A stretch of DNA of 11,417 nucleotides from Chloroflexota bacterium (GCA_023489135.1 JAMDCE010000015.1:1-11417), one strand, 5' to 3'; shown: positions 1-6,503, numbered from the stretch's first letter. Program-made: numbers and translations. Notes: generated from the sequence alone by a model not told the origin.

Positions 1-189
1 TATGACGTCCACATCCTCTTGAGCGGCGGCGGTGATTATCTGATCGACCGTCTGATGCCGGCCGGTGTAGATCACCTCCATGCCGGCGTCGCGCAGCACC
101 TTTGCCACCAGCTTCGCCCCGCGGTCATGTCCATCCAGTCCGGGTTTGCCTATCAGTATTCTTACACGCTTGCTAGTAGCAGTCATCAT
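1..189 (-). CDS. B12-binding small subunit of a methylmalonyl-CoA-mutase-family enzyme (3' end outside window)
   Basis: Sixty-three codons are visible from ATG 189; the gene runs off the left edge. The start has AGGAG (197-201) seven bases upstream. An ATG at 186 directly follows and could also serve. Near the N-terminus is the base-off cobalamin signature: Lys15 followed by GLDGHDRG, i.e. DxHxxG with Asp19, His21 and Gly24. In this family His21 replaces dimethylbenzimidazole as the lower cobalt ligand. The visible part corresponds to the start of the C-terminal domain of one-chain mutases, so this genome uses the split large/small subunit form, as in archaeal mutases and 2-hydroxyisobutyryl-CoA mutase (HcmAB). 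It lies 222 bases downstream of the large subunit gene on the same strand, separated by a large palindrome. It should dimerise with the 412-2070 product in the cytoplasm. The family call is firm; the substrate is open. Confidence 0.9.
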   Translation of the reverse strand, partial: MMTATSKRVRILIGKPGLDGHDRGAKLVAKVLRDAGMEVIYTGRHQTVDQIITAAAQEDVDVI

Positions 190-286
190 AACTTATCTCC
201 TATTCATCCAGAGACTATCCGATATTCCTCAGCATGCGCACCTCGTGCCGTTCCACAGTAGTCCGATTCAGACTGCCGAACCGAAT

Positions 287-369
287 CCCCACCCCCGAGA
301 TGGAGGGAGTTGAGGTTTTGCGGCGCGTCGCGCCGCAAAACCTCAACTCCCTTTCCAATTGGGGAGGGG
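287..369. repeat. Long near-perfect palindrome between the two mutase subunit genes
   Basis: Bases 304-327 and 329-352 are perfect reverse complements (24-bp arms) around a single central base (328). The innermost part is GCGGCGCG-T-CGCGCCGC. In the same register pairing resumes further out: 292-295 with 361-364 and 287-290 with 366-369, interrupted by one A:A mismatch and an unpaired patch. Total span is 83 bp. As RNA either strand would fold into a very stable hairpin, but no T-run follows in either direction, so it is not a standard intrinsic terminator. It may be a dispersed palindromic/MITE-like element, or an mRNA processing or stability structure in the operon transcript. Confidence 0.85.
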
Positions 370-411
370 CGGGCTCCCCGGCAGGGTGGATCGTGTTTTT
401 GTGAAACAGCA

Positions 412-2070
412 CTAGAATATGGCCGGCTCCTTGAACGCTCCGTAGACCTCTTTCAAGGCCGAGACGATCTCGCCCACGGTGGCGTAGACTCGCACCGCCT
501 CGATGATCGGGGGCATAAGGTTGTCGTTGTTCTCGGCGGCACGCTTGACTTCGGCCAGCGCCGCGCGCACGGGCTCTGGGGGTCGGGTAGTTTTCAACCG
601 CTTCACGCTTTCGATCTGCTCACGAACCGCAGCCCAATCACGCTTGTAGGTGTCCTTAGGGGGCGCTTCGTCGGTCACGTATTTGTTGACCCCGATGAAA
701 GGTCGCTCGCCGGTCTGTATCCCTTTAACCCGGGCGTAGTCGCCCGCCAGCAGCTGCCGCTGGATAAAGCCGTCCTCGATGGCCTTGACCATGCCGCCCA
801 GGCGCTCTATTTCGTCGATGGTCTCCCAGATCTTTTCTTCGTAAGTCTTGGTCAGGCTTTCGATGAAATACGATCCGGCCAGGGGATCAACCGTGGCCCC
901 CACATTGGATTCGTAAGCAATGATCTGCTGGGTTCGCAGCGCTATCTCCTGCGCCTTGGGAGTGGGGATGGCCAGGCCTTCGTCCTTGGTGTTGGTAGTC
1001 ATGGCCTGGCAACCGGAAAGTACCAGGGCGAGACTCCCCAGGGTGCCGCGGATGATGTTGTTGTCCGGTTGCTTCCCCGTCAGCGTGCTCCCCCCGTTGC
1101 CGGCGAAGATCTGGAACTTCCAGCACCGTGGGTTCTTCGACCCGTAGCGCTCGCGCAGCAGCTTGGCCCAGATCTTTCGCCCGGCCCGGAATTTGGCGAT
1201 GTCTTCGAAGAAGTCCATGTGGGCGGCCATATTCCAGCTGATGCGATGAGCAAAGGAGTCGATATCGAGTCCGCGTGCGAGAAGGTGCTCTATGTACGCG
1301 ATGGCGATCGCGAAGGAGTAGGCCATTTCCTGGATGGCGTTGCCCCCCGTCTCGCGGATGTGGTAGCCGCTGACGCTCGTGGTGCTGAACCTGGGAACGT
1401 TCTTGGCGCAATACTCCACCACGTCGCCGATCAGCTTGAGCGACGGCTGCACGGGGAAGATGTAGGCGCCGCGGGCGATGAACTCCTTCAAGGTGTCGTT
1501 TTGCACCGTGCCACTCAGCGCGGCCGGGGGTATGCCCCTCTTCTCGGCGGCCACAATGTACATAGCCAGGACGATGGAAGTGGTGGCGTTAATCGTGAAT
1601 GACGTGCTTATCTTGTCCAGGGGTATGCCGTCGAATATGATCTCCATATCCTGGAGACTGTCGATGGCCACCCCGGTCCCGCCGACATCACCTTCGAAAT
1701 CGGGGGTGTCGGAATCGTAGCCGAGCTGGGTCGGCAGGTGATGGGCCACGCTCATACCGGTCGCCCCCTGCTCCAGCAGGAACTTGAAGTGCTTGTTGGT
1801 CTCTTTGGTGGAAGCGTAGCCCGAGTACTGCCGCATGGTCCACACGCGCGTTCGGTACATAAAGGGGTGTATTCCACGTGTGAGCGGATATTCGCCCGGC
1901 AGTCCGATGTCGCTCAGGTAATCGATTCCCTGCACGTCCAGCGGGGTGTAAACCGGCTTGACCTCGATGCCCGAGCTGGTGTAGGCCTTGGGCAACTGGT
2001 CGGCCTTGTTTTCCGCTTCCCATTTCTTGACCGCTTCACGAATGGCATTTAGGTCGGACGACTGAGCCAT
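412..2070 (-). CDS. Acyl-CoA mutase large (catalytic) subunit, methylmalonyl-CoA mutase family
   Basis: The 552-residue protein matches the catalytic half of B12-dependent methylmalonyl-CoA mutases: a TIM barrel preceded by an N-terminal arm, without the B12 domain, which is encoded separately at 1-189. Landmarks seen: TMRQYSGY (Tyr82, by eye equal to Tyr89 of the Propionibacterium enzyme), LGYDSD (117-121), SGTVQND (186-192), SGYHIRE (His237, equal to His244), HRIS (Arg276, Ser278), IALRTQQII and FIGVNKY. Two deviations stand out: the carboxylate-binding Arg207 position in PSMRI is Lys212 (PSLKL), and the usual HxQTxG stretch reads FAGNGG (322-327). The exact acyl-CoA substrate is therefore uncertain; methylmalonyl/succinyl-CoA, another branched dicarboxylyl-CoA or a larger substrate are possible. 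ATG 2070 is chosen because AGGAGG (2079-2084) sits eight bases upstream; the in-frame TTG at 2088 overlaps that site. Third gene of the operon. Confidence 0.93.
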   Translation of the reverse strand: MAQSSDLNAIREAVKKWEAENKADQLPKAYTSSGIEVKPVYTPLDVQGIDYLSDIGLPGEYPLTRGIHPFMYRTRVWTMRQYSGYASTKETNKHFKFLLEQGATGMSVAHHLPTQLGYDSDTPDFEGDVGGTGVAIDSLQDMEIIFDGIPLDKISTSFTINATTSIVLAMYIVAAEKRGIPPAALSGTVQNDTLKEFIARGAYIFPVQPSLKLIGDVVEYCAKNVPRFSTTSVSGYHIRETGGNAIQEMAYSFAIAIAYIEHLLARGLDIDSFAHRISWNMAAHMDFFEDIAKFRAGRKIWAKLLRERYGSKNPRCWKFQIFAGNGGSTLTGKQPDNNIIRGTLGSLALVLSGCQAMTTNTKDEGLAIPTPKAQEIALRTQQIIAYESNVGATVDPLAGSYFIESLTKTYEEKIWETIDEIERLGGMVKAIEDGFIQRQLLAGDYARVKGIQTGERPFIGVNKYVTDEAPPKDTYKRDWAAVREQIESVKRLKTTRPPEPVRAALAEVKRAAENNDNLMPPIIEAVRVYATVGEIVSALKEVYGAFKEPAIF

Positions 2071-2078
2071 CGAGTTTG

Positions 2079-2084
2079 CCTCCT
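2079..2084 (-). promoter_or_regulatory. Ribosome binding site fixing the mutase large subunit start
   Basis: AGGAGG on the minus strand lies eight bases before ATG 2070. It falls inside the coding extension that a TTG start at 2088 would give, which argues against that longer form. Confidence 0.8.
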
Positions 2085-2127
2085 GCAAGTAATTTATCCA
2101 ACCAACAACCTGGCGCCTAATGAAGAT

Positions 2128-2144
2128 GCCCTCGAGGAGAGGGC
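2128..2144 (-). other. Small hairpin in the CoA-transferase/mutase intergenic gap
   Basis: GCCCTC (2128-2133) pairs with GAGGGC (2139-2144) around a five-base loop. Weaker outer pairing is possible between GCGCC (2113-2117) and GGCGC (2151-2155). It fills most of the 86-base gap between two co-directional genes. No T-run follows, so it is more likely an mRNA structure than a terminator. Confidence 0.4.
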
Positions 2145-2156
2145 CTGGCAGGCGCG

Positions 2157-3350
2157 CTAAATGACCTTCTCCGCGCGCAGCTGCGCGATCCTGTCCTCTG
2201 AGTACCCCAGGCGCTCCCTCAGAACCTCGTCGGTGTGCTGCCCCAGGAGCGGCACGGGGTCGAATTCCTCTTTGGCCACGCCGGAAAGCTTGACCGGGTT
2301 GCCGATCGCCTGGTGCCGACCCACCACCGGATGCTCGATCTCCACCACCATGTTCCGCGCCAGTACGTCCGGCTCGACCAGCGCCTTGTCCACCGTGTTG
2401 ACCGGGGCGCAGGGCACGTCGTTCTCCTTGAGCGCCTCGATCCAGTATTCGGTCGACCTGGTCTCGAAAATGGCCTGAAGGATCGGAATCAATACCTCGC
2501 GGTTTTCCTTGCGCCTGGCGTTGTTGGCGAAGCGCGGGTCGTCGAAGAGGTCCATCCTATCGGTAGCCCGGCAGACGCCCTCCCAGAACTTGGGCACGTA
2601 GGTGGCGAGGGTGAAGTATCCATCGGAAGATTTGAAGGCCTGATACGGTACGGTGTTCTGGTGAGCCGAGCCAATGGGTTGGGGCACGATTCCGGTGAGC
2701 AGGTAATACTGGCCTATATAGCTCAGCAACGAGATCATACAGTCGAGCAGGCTTATGTCGATCTTCTGCCCCTCACCGGTTTTCTCCCTGTGGTAGAGGG
2801 CGCTGGCGATGGAGAAGGCGGCGAACATTCCTCCCGCCTGATCGCCGAGTGGAATGCCCAGTCGGACCGGTGGCCTTCCGGGCTCTCCGGTGACGCTCAT
2901 CGCTCCACTCAGCGCTTGTATAGTCAGGTCGAAAGCCGGTTTGTCGGGGTTTTCCACCGTGTGCCCGAACGAGGAAATGGAGCAGCAGATGATATCGGAC
3001 TTTATCTGTTTCAGATCTTCGTAGGTGATTTTCAGCTTCTTGAGAATAGAGGGCCGGAAGTTATCGAAGACCACGTCGGCGGTCTTGACCAAATCATAGA
3101 ACACCTCTCGACCCTTAGGGAATCGCAAGTCAAGGGTGACGCTCTTCTTGCCGCGCGCCGCGCTCATGAAATAGCCGGAGGTATTTTTCACGGCGCCTTC
3201 TTCGAGAAACGCGCGGGTCGGGTCTCCTCCGTCCGGATCTTCGATTTTGATTACCTCTGCCCCCAGATCGCTCATCAAGAGGCTACCATAAGGTCCCGCC
3301 AGCATCCTGGAGAGATCAAGGATGACTACGCCCGAAAGCAACGAGTTCAT
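2157..3350 (-). CDS. Family III CoA-transferase (CaiB/BaiF type)
   Basis: This 397-residue protein has the length and motifs of family III CoA-transferases, which move CoA between acyl groups through an enzyme-bound mixed anhydride on a conserved aspartate. Visible marks: LDLSRMLAGP near the N-terminus, LGAEVIKIEDP (30-39), DNFRP (96-100), the segment AFDLTIQALSG with the presumed catalytic Asp141, GDQAGG in the middle, and the C-terminal VPCAPVNTV and LGQHTDEV. ATG 3350 is preceded by AGGGGG seven bases upstream and lies 11 bases from the crotonase stop, so the two genes are tightly coupled. The frame stays open upstream across the crotonase gene, but that part is a shadow. Within this operon it would load the mutase substrate (for example a dicarboxylic or alkylsuccinic acid) with CoA, or recycle CoA from the product. 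Donor and acceptor cannot be read from sequence. Confidence 0.92.
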   Translation of the reverse strand: MNSLLSGVVILDLSRMLAGPYGSLLMSDLGAEVIKIEDPDGGDPTRAFLEEGAVKNTSGYFMSAARGKKSVTLDLRFPKGREVFYDLVKTADVVFDNFRPSILKKLKITYEDLKQIKSDIICCSISSFGHTVENPDKPAFDLTIQALSGAMSVTGEPGRPPVRLGIPLGDQAGGMFAAFSIASALYHREKTGEGQKIDISLLDCMISLLSYIGQYYLLTGIVPQPIGSAHQNTVPYQAFKSSDGYFTLATYVPKFWEGVCRATDRMDLFDDPRFANNARRKENREVLIPILQAIFETRSTEYWIEALKENDVPCAPVNTVDKALVEPDVLARNMVVEIEHPVVGRHQAIGNPVKLSGVAKEEFDPVPLLGQHTDEVLRERLGYSEDRIAQLRAEKVI

Positions 3351-3361
3351 TGAAAATCCCC

Positions 3362-4147
3362 CTAGCGGTCTTTCCACTGGGCCTTGCGCTTCTCCAGAAA
3401 CGCTCGCAGACCCTCGGCGGCATCTTCGCTCTCGAACGAATCCATCTCCAGCTCGTCCAGGTCCGCGTGATCGATCCCTTCCTGGTACGAAACGGCGCGG
3501 GCGACCATCATCTTGGCGCCGCGGACCGACAGCGGCGCGTTCTCGGCTATCATCCGGGCCACGCCGTGGGTCACTTCTTTCAGCTGCTCTGCCGGAACGA
3601 CCCGGTTGACCAGCCCCATCTGAAGGGCTCGCTGGGCGTCGAAGGCATCGCCGGTGAAAAGTATCTCCTTGGCCACGGTCGGACCGACCAGAGAGGTGAG
3701 CCTCTTGGTCATTGGATAGTTCAACACCAGGCCCAGTTTCGCCGCGGGAATCCCGAACTTCGAACGGTCGGACACTATGCGCATGTCGCACACGCAGGCC
3801 AGCTGGCAACCGGCTCCCATACAGAAGCCGTTTACCATGGCGATCACGGGATTGCGATAGTTGATGATGGCGTTGAAGGCGTTTTCCAGGAGCTCGACCT
3901 GGCGCGCGTGGGTCTCTCGCGCGGTCAGGCCGGTCAGCTCCGAGATGTCCGCTCCCGAGGCGAAGGCCTTATCCCCGGCACCTCGAAGAATCACCACCCT
4001 GGTAGCAGGATCTTCTTCCAGCGCCCGCATTATTTCCGCGATCCCTTCCCACATTGCCGACGTGATGGCGTTTCGCTGCTCAGGCCGGTTGATGGTGACG
4101 GTGGCTATTCCTTCTTCCTTGTCGAGCAGTAAGTGCTCCTCTTGCAT
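3362..4147 (-). CDS. Crotonase-fold enzyme (enoyl-CoA hydratase/isomerase family; decarboxylase-like)
   Basis: The 261-residue crotonase has oxyanion-hole segments ASGADIS (63-69) and MGAG (110-113), with family marks INRPEQRNA (20-28) and ALQMGLVNRVV. Both glutamates needed for enoyl-CoA hydration are absent by eye alignment: GGGCEL of rat hydratase reads GAGCQL (Gln115), and FGQPE reads FGIPA (Ala135). Ordinary hydration is therefore unlikely. The C-terminal ESEDAAEGLRAFLEKRK resembles E. coli methylmalonyl-CoA decarboxylase ScpB (YgfG), also a crotonase without these glutamates, though this tail is shared by other crotonases. Decarboxylation of the mutase product is a reasonable inference; isomerase or hydrolase remain possible. 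ATG 4147 has AGGGGG five bases upstream; an in-frame TTG at 4180 has no such site. First gene of the operon. Confidence 0.88.
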   Translation of the reverse strand: MQEEHLLLDKEEGIATVTINRPEQRNAITSAMWEGIAEIMRALEEDPATRVVILRGAGDKAFASGADISELTGLTARETHARQVELLENAFNAIINYRNPVIAMVNGFCMGAGCQLACVCDMRIVSDRSKFGIPAAKLGLVLNYPMTKRLTSLVGPTVAKEILFTGDAFDAQRALQMGLVNRVVPAEQLKEVTHGVARMIAENAPLSVRGAKMMVARAVSYQEGIDHADLDELEMDSFESEDAAEGLRAFLEKRKAQWKDR

Positions 4148-4274
4148 CTGCGCCCCCTGTTGTTCTAATTTCTCTTTCAAAAGCGATCGAACACTTCATG
4201 GATTCCGGGTGATGGTGCCGGGGTAAGGCGAACGCCGTTGTCCGCTACACCCATATGGCTGCGAATCGAGGCCA

Positions 4275-4302
4275 ATTATGCAACCCTTCCCCGATTCGGC
4301 AA
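4275..4302 (-). promoter_or_regulatory. Candidate promoter of the mutase operon
   Basis: On the minus strand TTGCCG (4297-4302) is followed after 16 bases by CATAAT (4275-4280). Transcription would begin near 4268 and leave a leader of about 120 bases before the crotonase ATG. The -35 box lies in the palindromic repeats at 4291-4336. No other good promoter was seen closer to the gene. Confidence 0.35.
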
Positions 4303-4336
4303 CCGAATCGGCCCGGCACGCGCCGGACCGATTCGG
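4291..4336. promoter_or_regulatory. Three CCGAnTCGG palindromes, putative operator array
   Basis: CCGATTCGG (4291-4299), CCGAATCGG (4303-4311) and CCGATTCGG (4328-4336) are each self-palindromic around one central base. Copies one and two form a 9-bp inverted repeat with a CAA spacer. Copies two and three are the ends of a longer hairpin: CCGGC (4313-4317) and GCCGG (4322-4326) also pair around ACGC. Their overlap with the candidate -35 box suggests a repressor site; alternatively they are two competing leader hairpins or a repeat element. No T-run follows. Confidence 0.55.
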
Positions 4337-4584
4337 AGAGCTTTTGCTGACTGGTCTTCGCCAGGATATCCACGAATTGCTTCCGGACCTTTTCTTGGCC
4401 GCAGGAGATCTCGATTAACTTGAAACCTGTGGACGGATGTTGAACTCTGAGCCAAGCTGGCCGGGCGGGATATCGCTGCCGTGCTCTCGGTAGACCAGGG
4501 TGGTGCTGCACAATATGCAACGCAGTTGCATCAATGCGGCACAATACTAGCACCGGCCCGTGCGTTTGTCAAGGGATTTTTGCT

Positions 4585-4651
4585 CTTGCGGTACCCCACT
4601 TTGTGACAGGGTTGAGAAATGTCATTCCCAACGAAAGTGGGGTAGCGCAAG
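4585..4651. repeat. 18-bp inverted repeat, MITE-like or hairpin
   Basis: CTTGCGGTACCCCACTTT (4585-4602) and AAAGTGGGGTAGCGCAAG (4634-4651) are reverse complements at 17 of 18 positions. The 31-base spacer has weak further pairing (GTTG near 4611 with CAAC near 4629). No gene lies inside. Arms plus a short spacer suggest a miniature element or a stable RNA hairpin. Confidence 0.7.
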
Positions 4652-4708
4652 ATTCTTGCCGGCTTCCCGGCCATTTCGCTTAACAACCGGCGGGCCGACG
4701 ATATGATG

Positions 4709-4738
4709 AAAGCGCATCCGGAGCACCGGGTGCGCTTT
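4709..4738. terminator. Bidirectional terminator-like hairpin
   Basis: AAAGCGCATCCGG (4709-4721) pairs with CCGGGTGCGCTTT (4726-4738) around AGCA, with a single G:U pair in the stem. The arms start and end in A3 and T3, so it is symmetrical for both strands. It lies about 250 bases downstream of the thiamine-binding gene stop on the minus strand, further than usual, and the T-tract is short. Confidence 0.45.
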
Positions 4739-4838
4739 CTGGCTGTGGGAGAGACCGCGGAACTGCCTGATTAGCTCCTGCTCCGCCGTCCCAAGATCAC
4801 TCGAGTAGGGATTGCGCGTCACATGGCAGACGCGAGAG

Positions 4839-4938
4839 CGTAGCGGCACGCCTTGGCCGGGAGACGCACCCCGTTTCCCCTCTCCAGGCGGGTTTCCCCA
4901 CCCATCCACCACCACCCCGCCAAGAACCCGCCGCTACG
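4839..4938. repeat. Composite inverted repeat of about 100 bp
   Basis: CGTAGCGGC (4839-4847) pairs with GCCGCTACG (4930-4938). Inside it CTTGGC (4852-4857) pairs with GCCAAG (4918-4923), and GGCGGG (4888-4893) can pair with CCCGCC (4914-4919). The result is a long interrupted stem with a C-rich interior on the plus strand. There is no recognisable coding content. It is best read as a palindromic miniature element; a structured RNA is the alternative. Confidence 0.6.
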
Positions 4939-4991
4939 TTACTTTAGGCCCAAGTAAATGTGGGACCGGCTTCGATGTGAGCGACGGCAAC

Positions 4992-5324
4992 CTACATCCG
5001 CATTTGGGTCTGGTGCGACACGCCTGCCTTGGCTTCTACCTCGTGCTCCATCTGTTGTATGTTGCGCATGGGCTGGTCGCGCCGCTCGTCGATCCTAAGG
5101 TTGGTGACGCAGCGCTTGGCGCCCGCTCTGAAGCAGGCGTCTTCCATTTCCTGGACCACCTGGAGGATCCTGTTGCGGTCGCCCTCCAGGATGGTGCTCA
5201 TAGCCGTTATCTGGTATTTGACATCCTTCTGGCGCTCGAGCACCTTGACGCTCTCCGCTACGACGTTGCTGTAGCTCGGATCACCCATTCCAATCGGCTC
5301 AATGCTTACTTCGGCAACAACCAT
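4992..5324 (-). CDS. Thiamine-binding protein of the YkoF/MTH1187 (UPF0045) family
   Basis: The 110-residue product matches this small ferredoxin-fold family almost from end to end. Seen are MVVAEVSIEPIG at the start, AESVKVLE, YQITAMSTILEGD (37-49), the helix ILQVVQEME, then AGAKRCVTNLRIDERRD (67-83). Characterised members bind thiamine or its pyrimidine moiety and act as cytoplasmic binding proteins; the cellular role is not settled. A tail of about 20 polar residues extends past the usual end. ATG 5324 has AGGAGG (5334-5339) nine bases upstream. It is transcribed alone, divergent from the CDF gene, and no thiamine gene is in the window. The family call is firm; a thiamine role is inherited from the family. 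Confidence 0.9.
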   Translation of the reverse strand: MVVAEVSIEPIGMGDPSYSNVVAESVKVLERQKDVKYQITAMSTILEGDRNRILQVVQEMEDACFRAGAKRCVTNLRIDERRDQPMRNIQQMEHEVEAKAGVSHQTQMRM

Positions 5325-5479
5325 TTTCTAGAACCTCCTCTGAACTGGCTGCTCGCTCCAACAAAACCGCACGAAGTGTGCCATTTCAGCAGTTCGCACA
5401 GGGATTGAGCGGCCGACGCATCCGGCGGACTAAAGTCTCGCCGTCAAACCTGTGACCGAGGCCGTGGACGCAGGATTGA

Positions 5480-5508
5480 CGCGAGCACTTCAGTGCCGCG
5501 GACTCGCG
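5480..5508. other. Stem-loop in the thiamine-binding protein/CDF intergenic region
   Basis: CGCGAG (5480-5485) can pair with CTCGCG (5503-5508), enclosing GCAC-TTCA-GTGC (5485-5496). It lies in the 291-base divergent gap, where I saw no clear promoter or riboswitch core. Confidence 0.3.
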
Positions 5509-5615
5509 AGCCCGGTAGGCCGCTCAGTATCAGTGAGAACCGCAGTAGAGCTGGAGACCTGGTCCTGGTACGGTTTTTGCGCCGACTCAACGACAAGCTC
5601 GCATCGGGGTGACAC

Positions 5616-6503
5616 TTGGGTAATCATCAGCACGTAATCGAAAGAGACGAGCGCAGCCTGTTGATAGCTCTGGGCATCACTTCGACGATATTCTTAGCCG
5701 AGTTGGTGGGCGGCATTGTCTCGAACTCCCTGGCCCTGGTGGCCGACGCGGTTCACATGTTTACCGACATCGTAGCTCTCGCCTTGGGCTGGTTTGCCGT
5801 CTGGCTCACGACCAAGCCGGCCCCTCCCCAGAAGACGTACGGCTATTACCGGATGGAGATACTGGTAGCGCTTTTCAACGGCGTGCTTCTGATCCTGGTA
5901 TCCCTCTTCATTTCATTCGAGGCCGTTGGTCGCCTCCAAAGTCCGCAGCAGGTAGAGAGCGGGTTGATGCTGGCGGTAGCGCTGATCGGTTTGGCGGCTA
6001 ACGTCGGCAGCGCGCTGGTCCTTTTTGGCAAGATACACGAGAGCATCAACGTGAGGGCCGCGTTCCTGCACGTGATGAGCGACGCCACCGCGTCTCTGGG
6101 CGCAATCGCGGCGGCGGTGGCGATACTCCTGACGGGCGTTTTCGTGGCCGATCCCGCCATCTCCCTGCTCATCGCCGCGCTGATCATTTACAACGCGGCG
6201 AAGCTGGTGATGGAGGCGATCGACGTACTGATGGAGTCGGCTCCGGCCCACATCAACTTGAAGGAGCTCGAAGAGACCCTTTTGAGCGCCCCAGGGGTGA
6301 AATCGGTGCACGACCTGCACGTTTGGACGGTAACCTCGGGCCTGGTGGCGCTGAGCGGCCACGTAGTAGTCGAGCCTGGAACCAACCGCCAGGAGATCCT
6401 AGAGCGATGTTGTTCGGCGCTGGAGAATAAGTACCACCTTAACCACTGCACCCTTCAACTCGAGATCGAGAGTCCGAAGGCCCACGAGGAACACTTCTGG
6501 TGA
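5616..6503 (+). CDS. Zinc-type cation diffusion facilitator (CDF) exporter
   Basis: This 295-residue membrane protein exports divalent metal ions, most likely Zn2+, from the cytoplasm in exchange for protons. Six hydrophobic segments lie roughly at residues 16-36, 40-63, 82-104, 117-137, 153-175 and 178-197. They are followed by a cytoplasmic domain with APGVKSVHDLHVWTVTSG (225-242). The transport-site pairs are HxxxD in TM2 (His47, Asp51) and HxxxD in TM5 (His152, Asp156); the HD-HD arrangement is that of zinc-selective members such as ZitB/CzcD. The N-terminus and C-terminus carry some histidines, but there is no long His loop between TM4 and TM5. The start is TTG 5616 with GGGGTGA just upstream; no ATG lies near. 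It is convergent with trpS, whose stop begins one base after this stop. No metal-responsive regulator is adjacent. Confidence 0.9.
   Translation: MGNHQHVIERDERSLLIALGITSTIFLAELVGGIVSNSLALVADAVHMFTDIVALALGWFAVWLTTKPAPPQKTYGYYRMEILVALFNGVLLILVSLFISFEAVGRLQSPQQVESGLMLAVALIGLAANVGSALVLFGKIHESINVRAAFLHVMSDATASLGAIAAAVAILLTGVFVADPAISLLIAALIIYNAAKLVMEAIDVLMESAPAHINLKELEETLLSAPGVKSVHDLHVWTVTSGLVALSGHVVVEPGTNRQEILERCCSALENKYHLNHCTLQLEIESPKAHEEHFW

Larger units (their letters stand above)
4337..4991. other. Gene-poor stretch made of inverted repeats
   Basis: I see no convincing gene here. The open frames present have no recognisable motifs, no good ribosome binding sites and repeat-driven composition. 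What it does hold are the three structures annotated separately at 4585-4651, 4709-4738 and 4839-4938. This looks like a landing site for small palindromic elements between two divergently organised regions. Confidence 0.6.

Noticed and set aside
310..1602. 430-codon open frame on the plus strand opposite the mutase large subunit
   Set aside because: It mirrors the codon structure of a clear enzyme gene, has no recognisable motifs and no ribosome site; it is a GC-driven shadow.
3351..3809. In-frame upstream extension of the CoA-transferase (about 150 residues)
   Set aside because: It lies entirely over the crotonase gene in another frame, has no family similarity, and ATG 3350 with AGGGGG gives the normal family length.
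2235..4132. Long plus-strand frames opposite the CoA-transferase and crotonase
   Set aside because: Low-complexity, His/Arg/Gly-rich translations complementary to well-supported genes.
4148..4300. Cobalamin riboswitch ahead of the B12-dependent mutase operon
   Set aside because: I looked for the B12-box and the conserved core and did not find them on the minus strand.
4245..4553. 102-codon minus-strand frame upstream of the operon
   Set aside because: It covers the palindromic operator-like region, has no recognised motif and no good ribosome site; a short stretch looks protein-like but not enough to call.
4622..4915. 97-codon minus-strand frame
   Set aside because: It is made largely of the inverted-repeat sequences annotated there, and its translation has no family resemblance.
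5340..5615. tRNA or metal riboswitch in the gap before the CDF gene
   Set aside because: No T-loop GTTCGAnTC sequence or cloverleaf was seen, and the only structure found is a small stem-loop.
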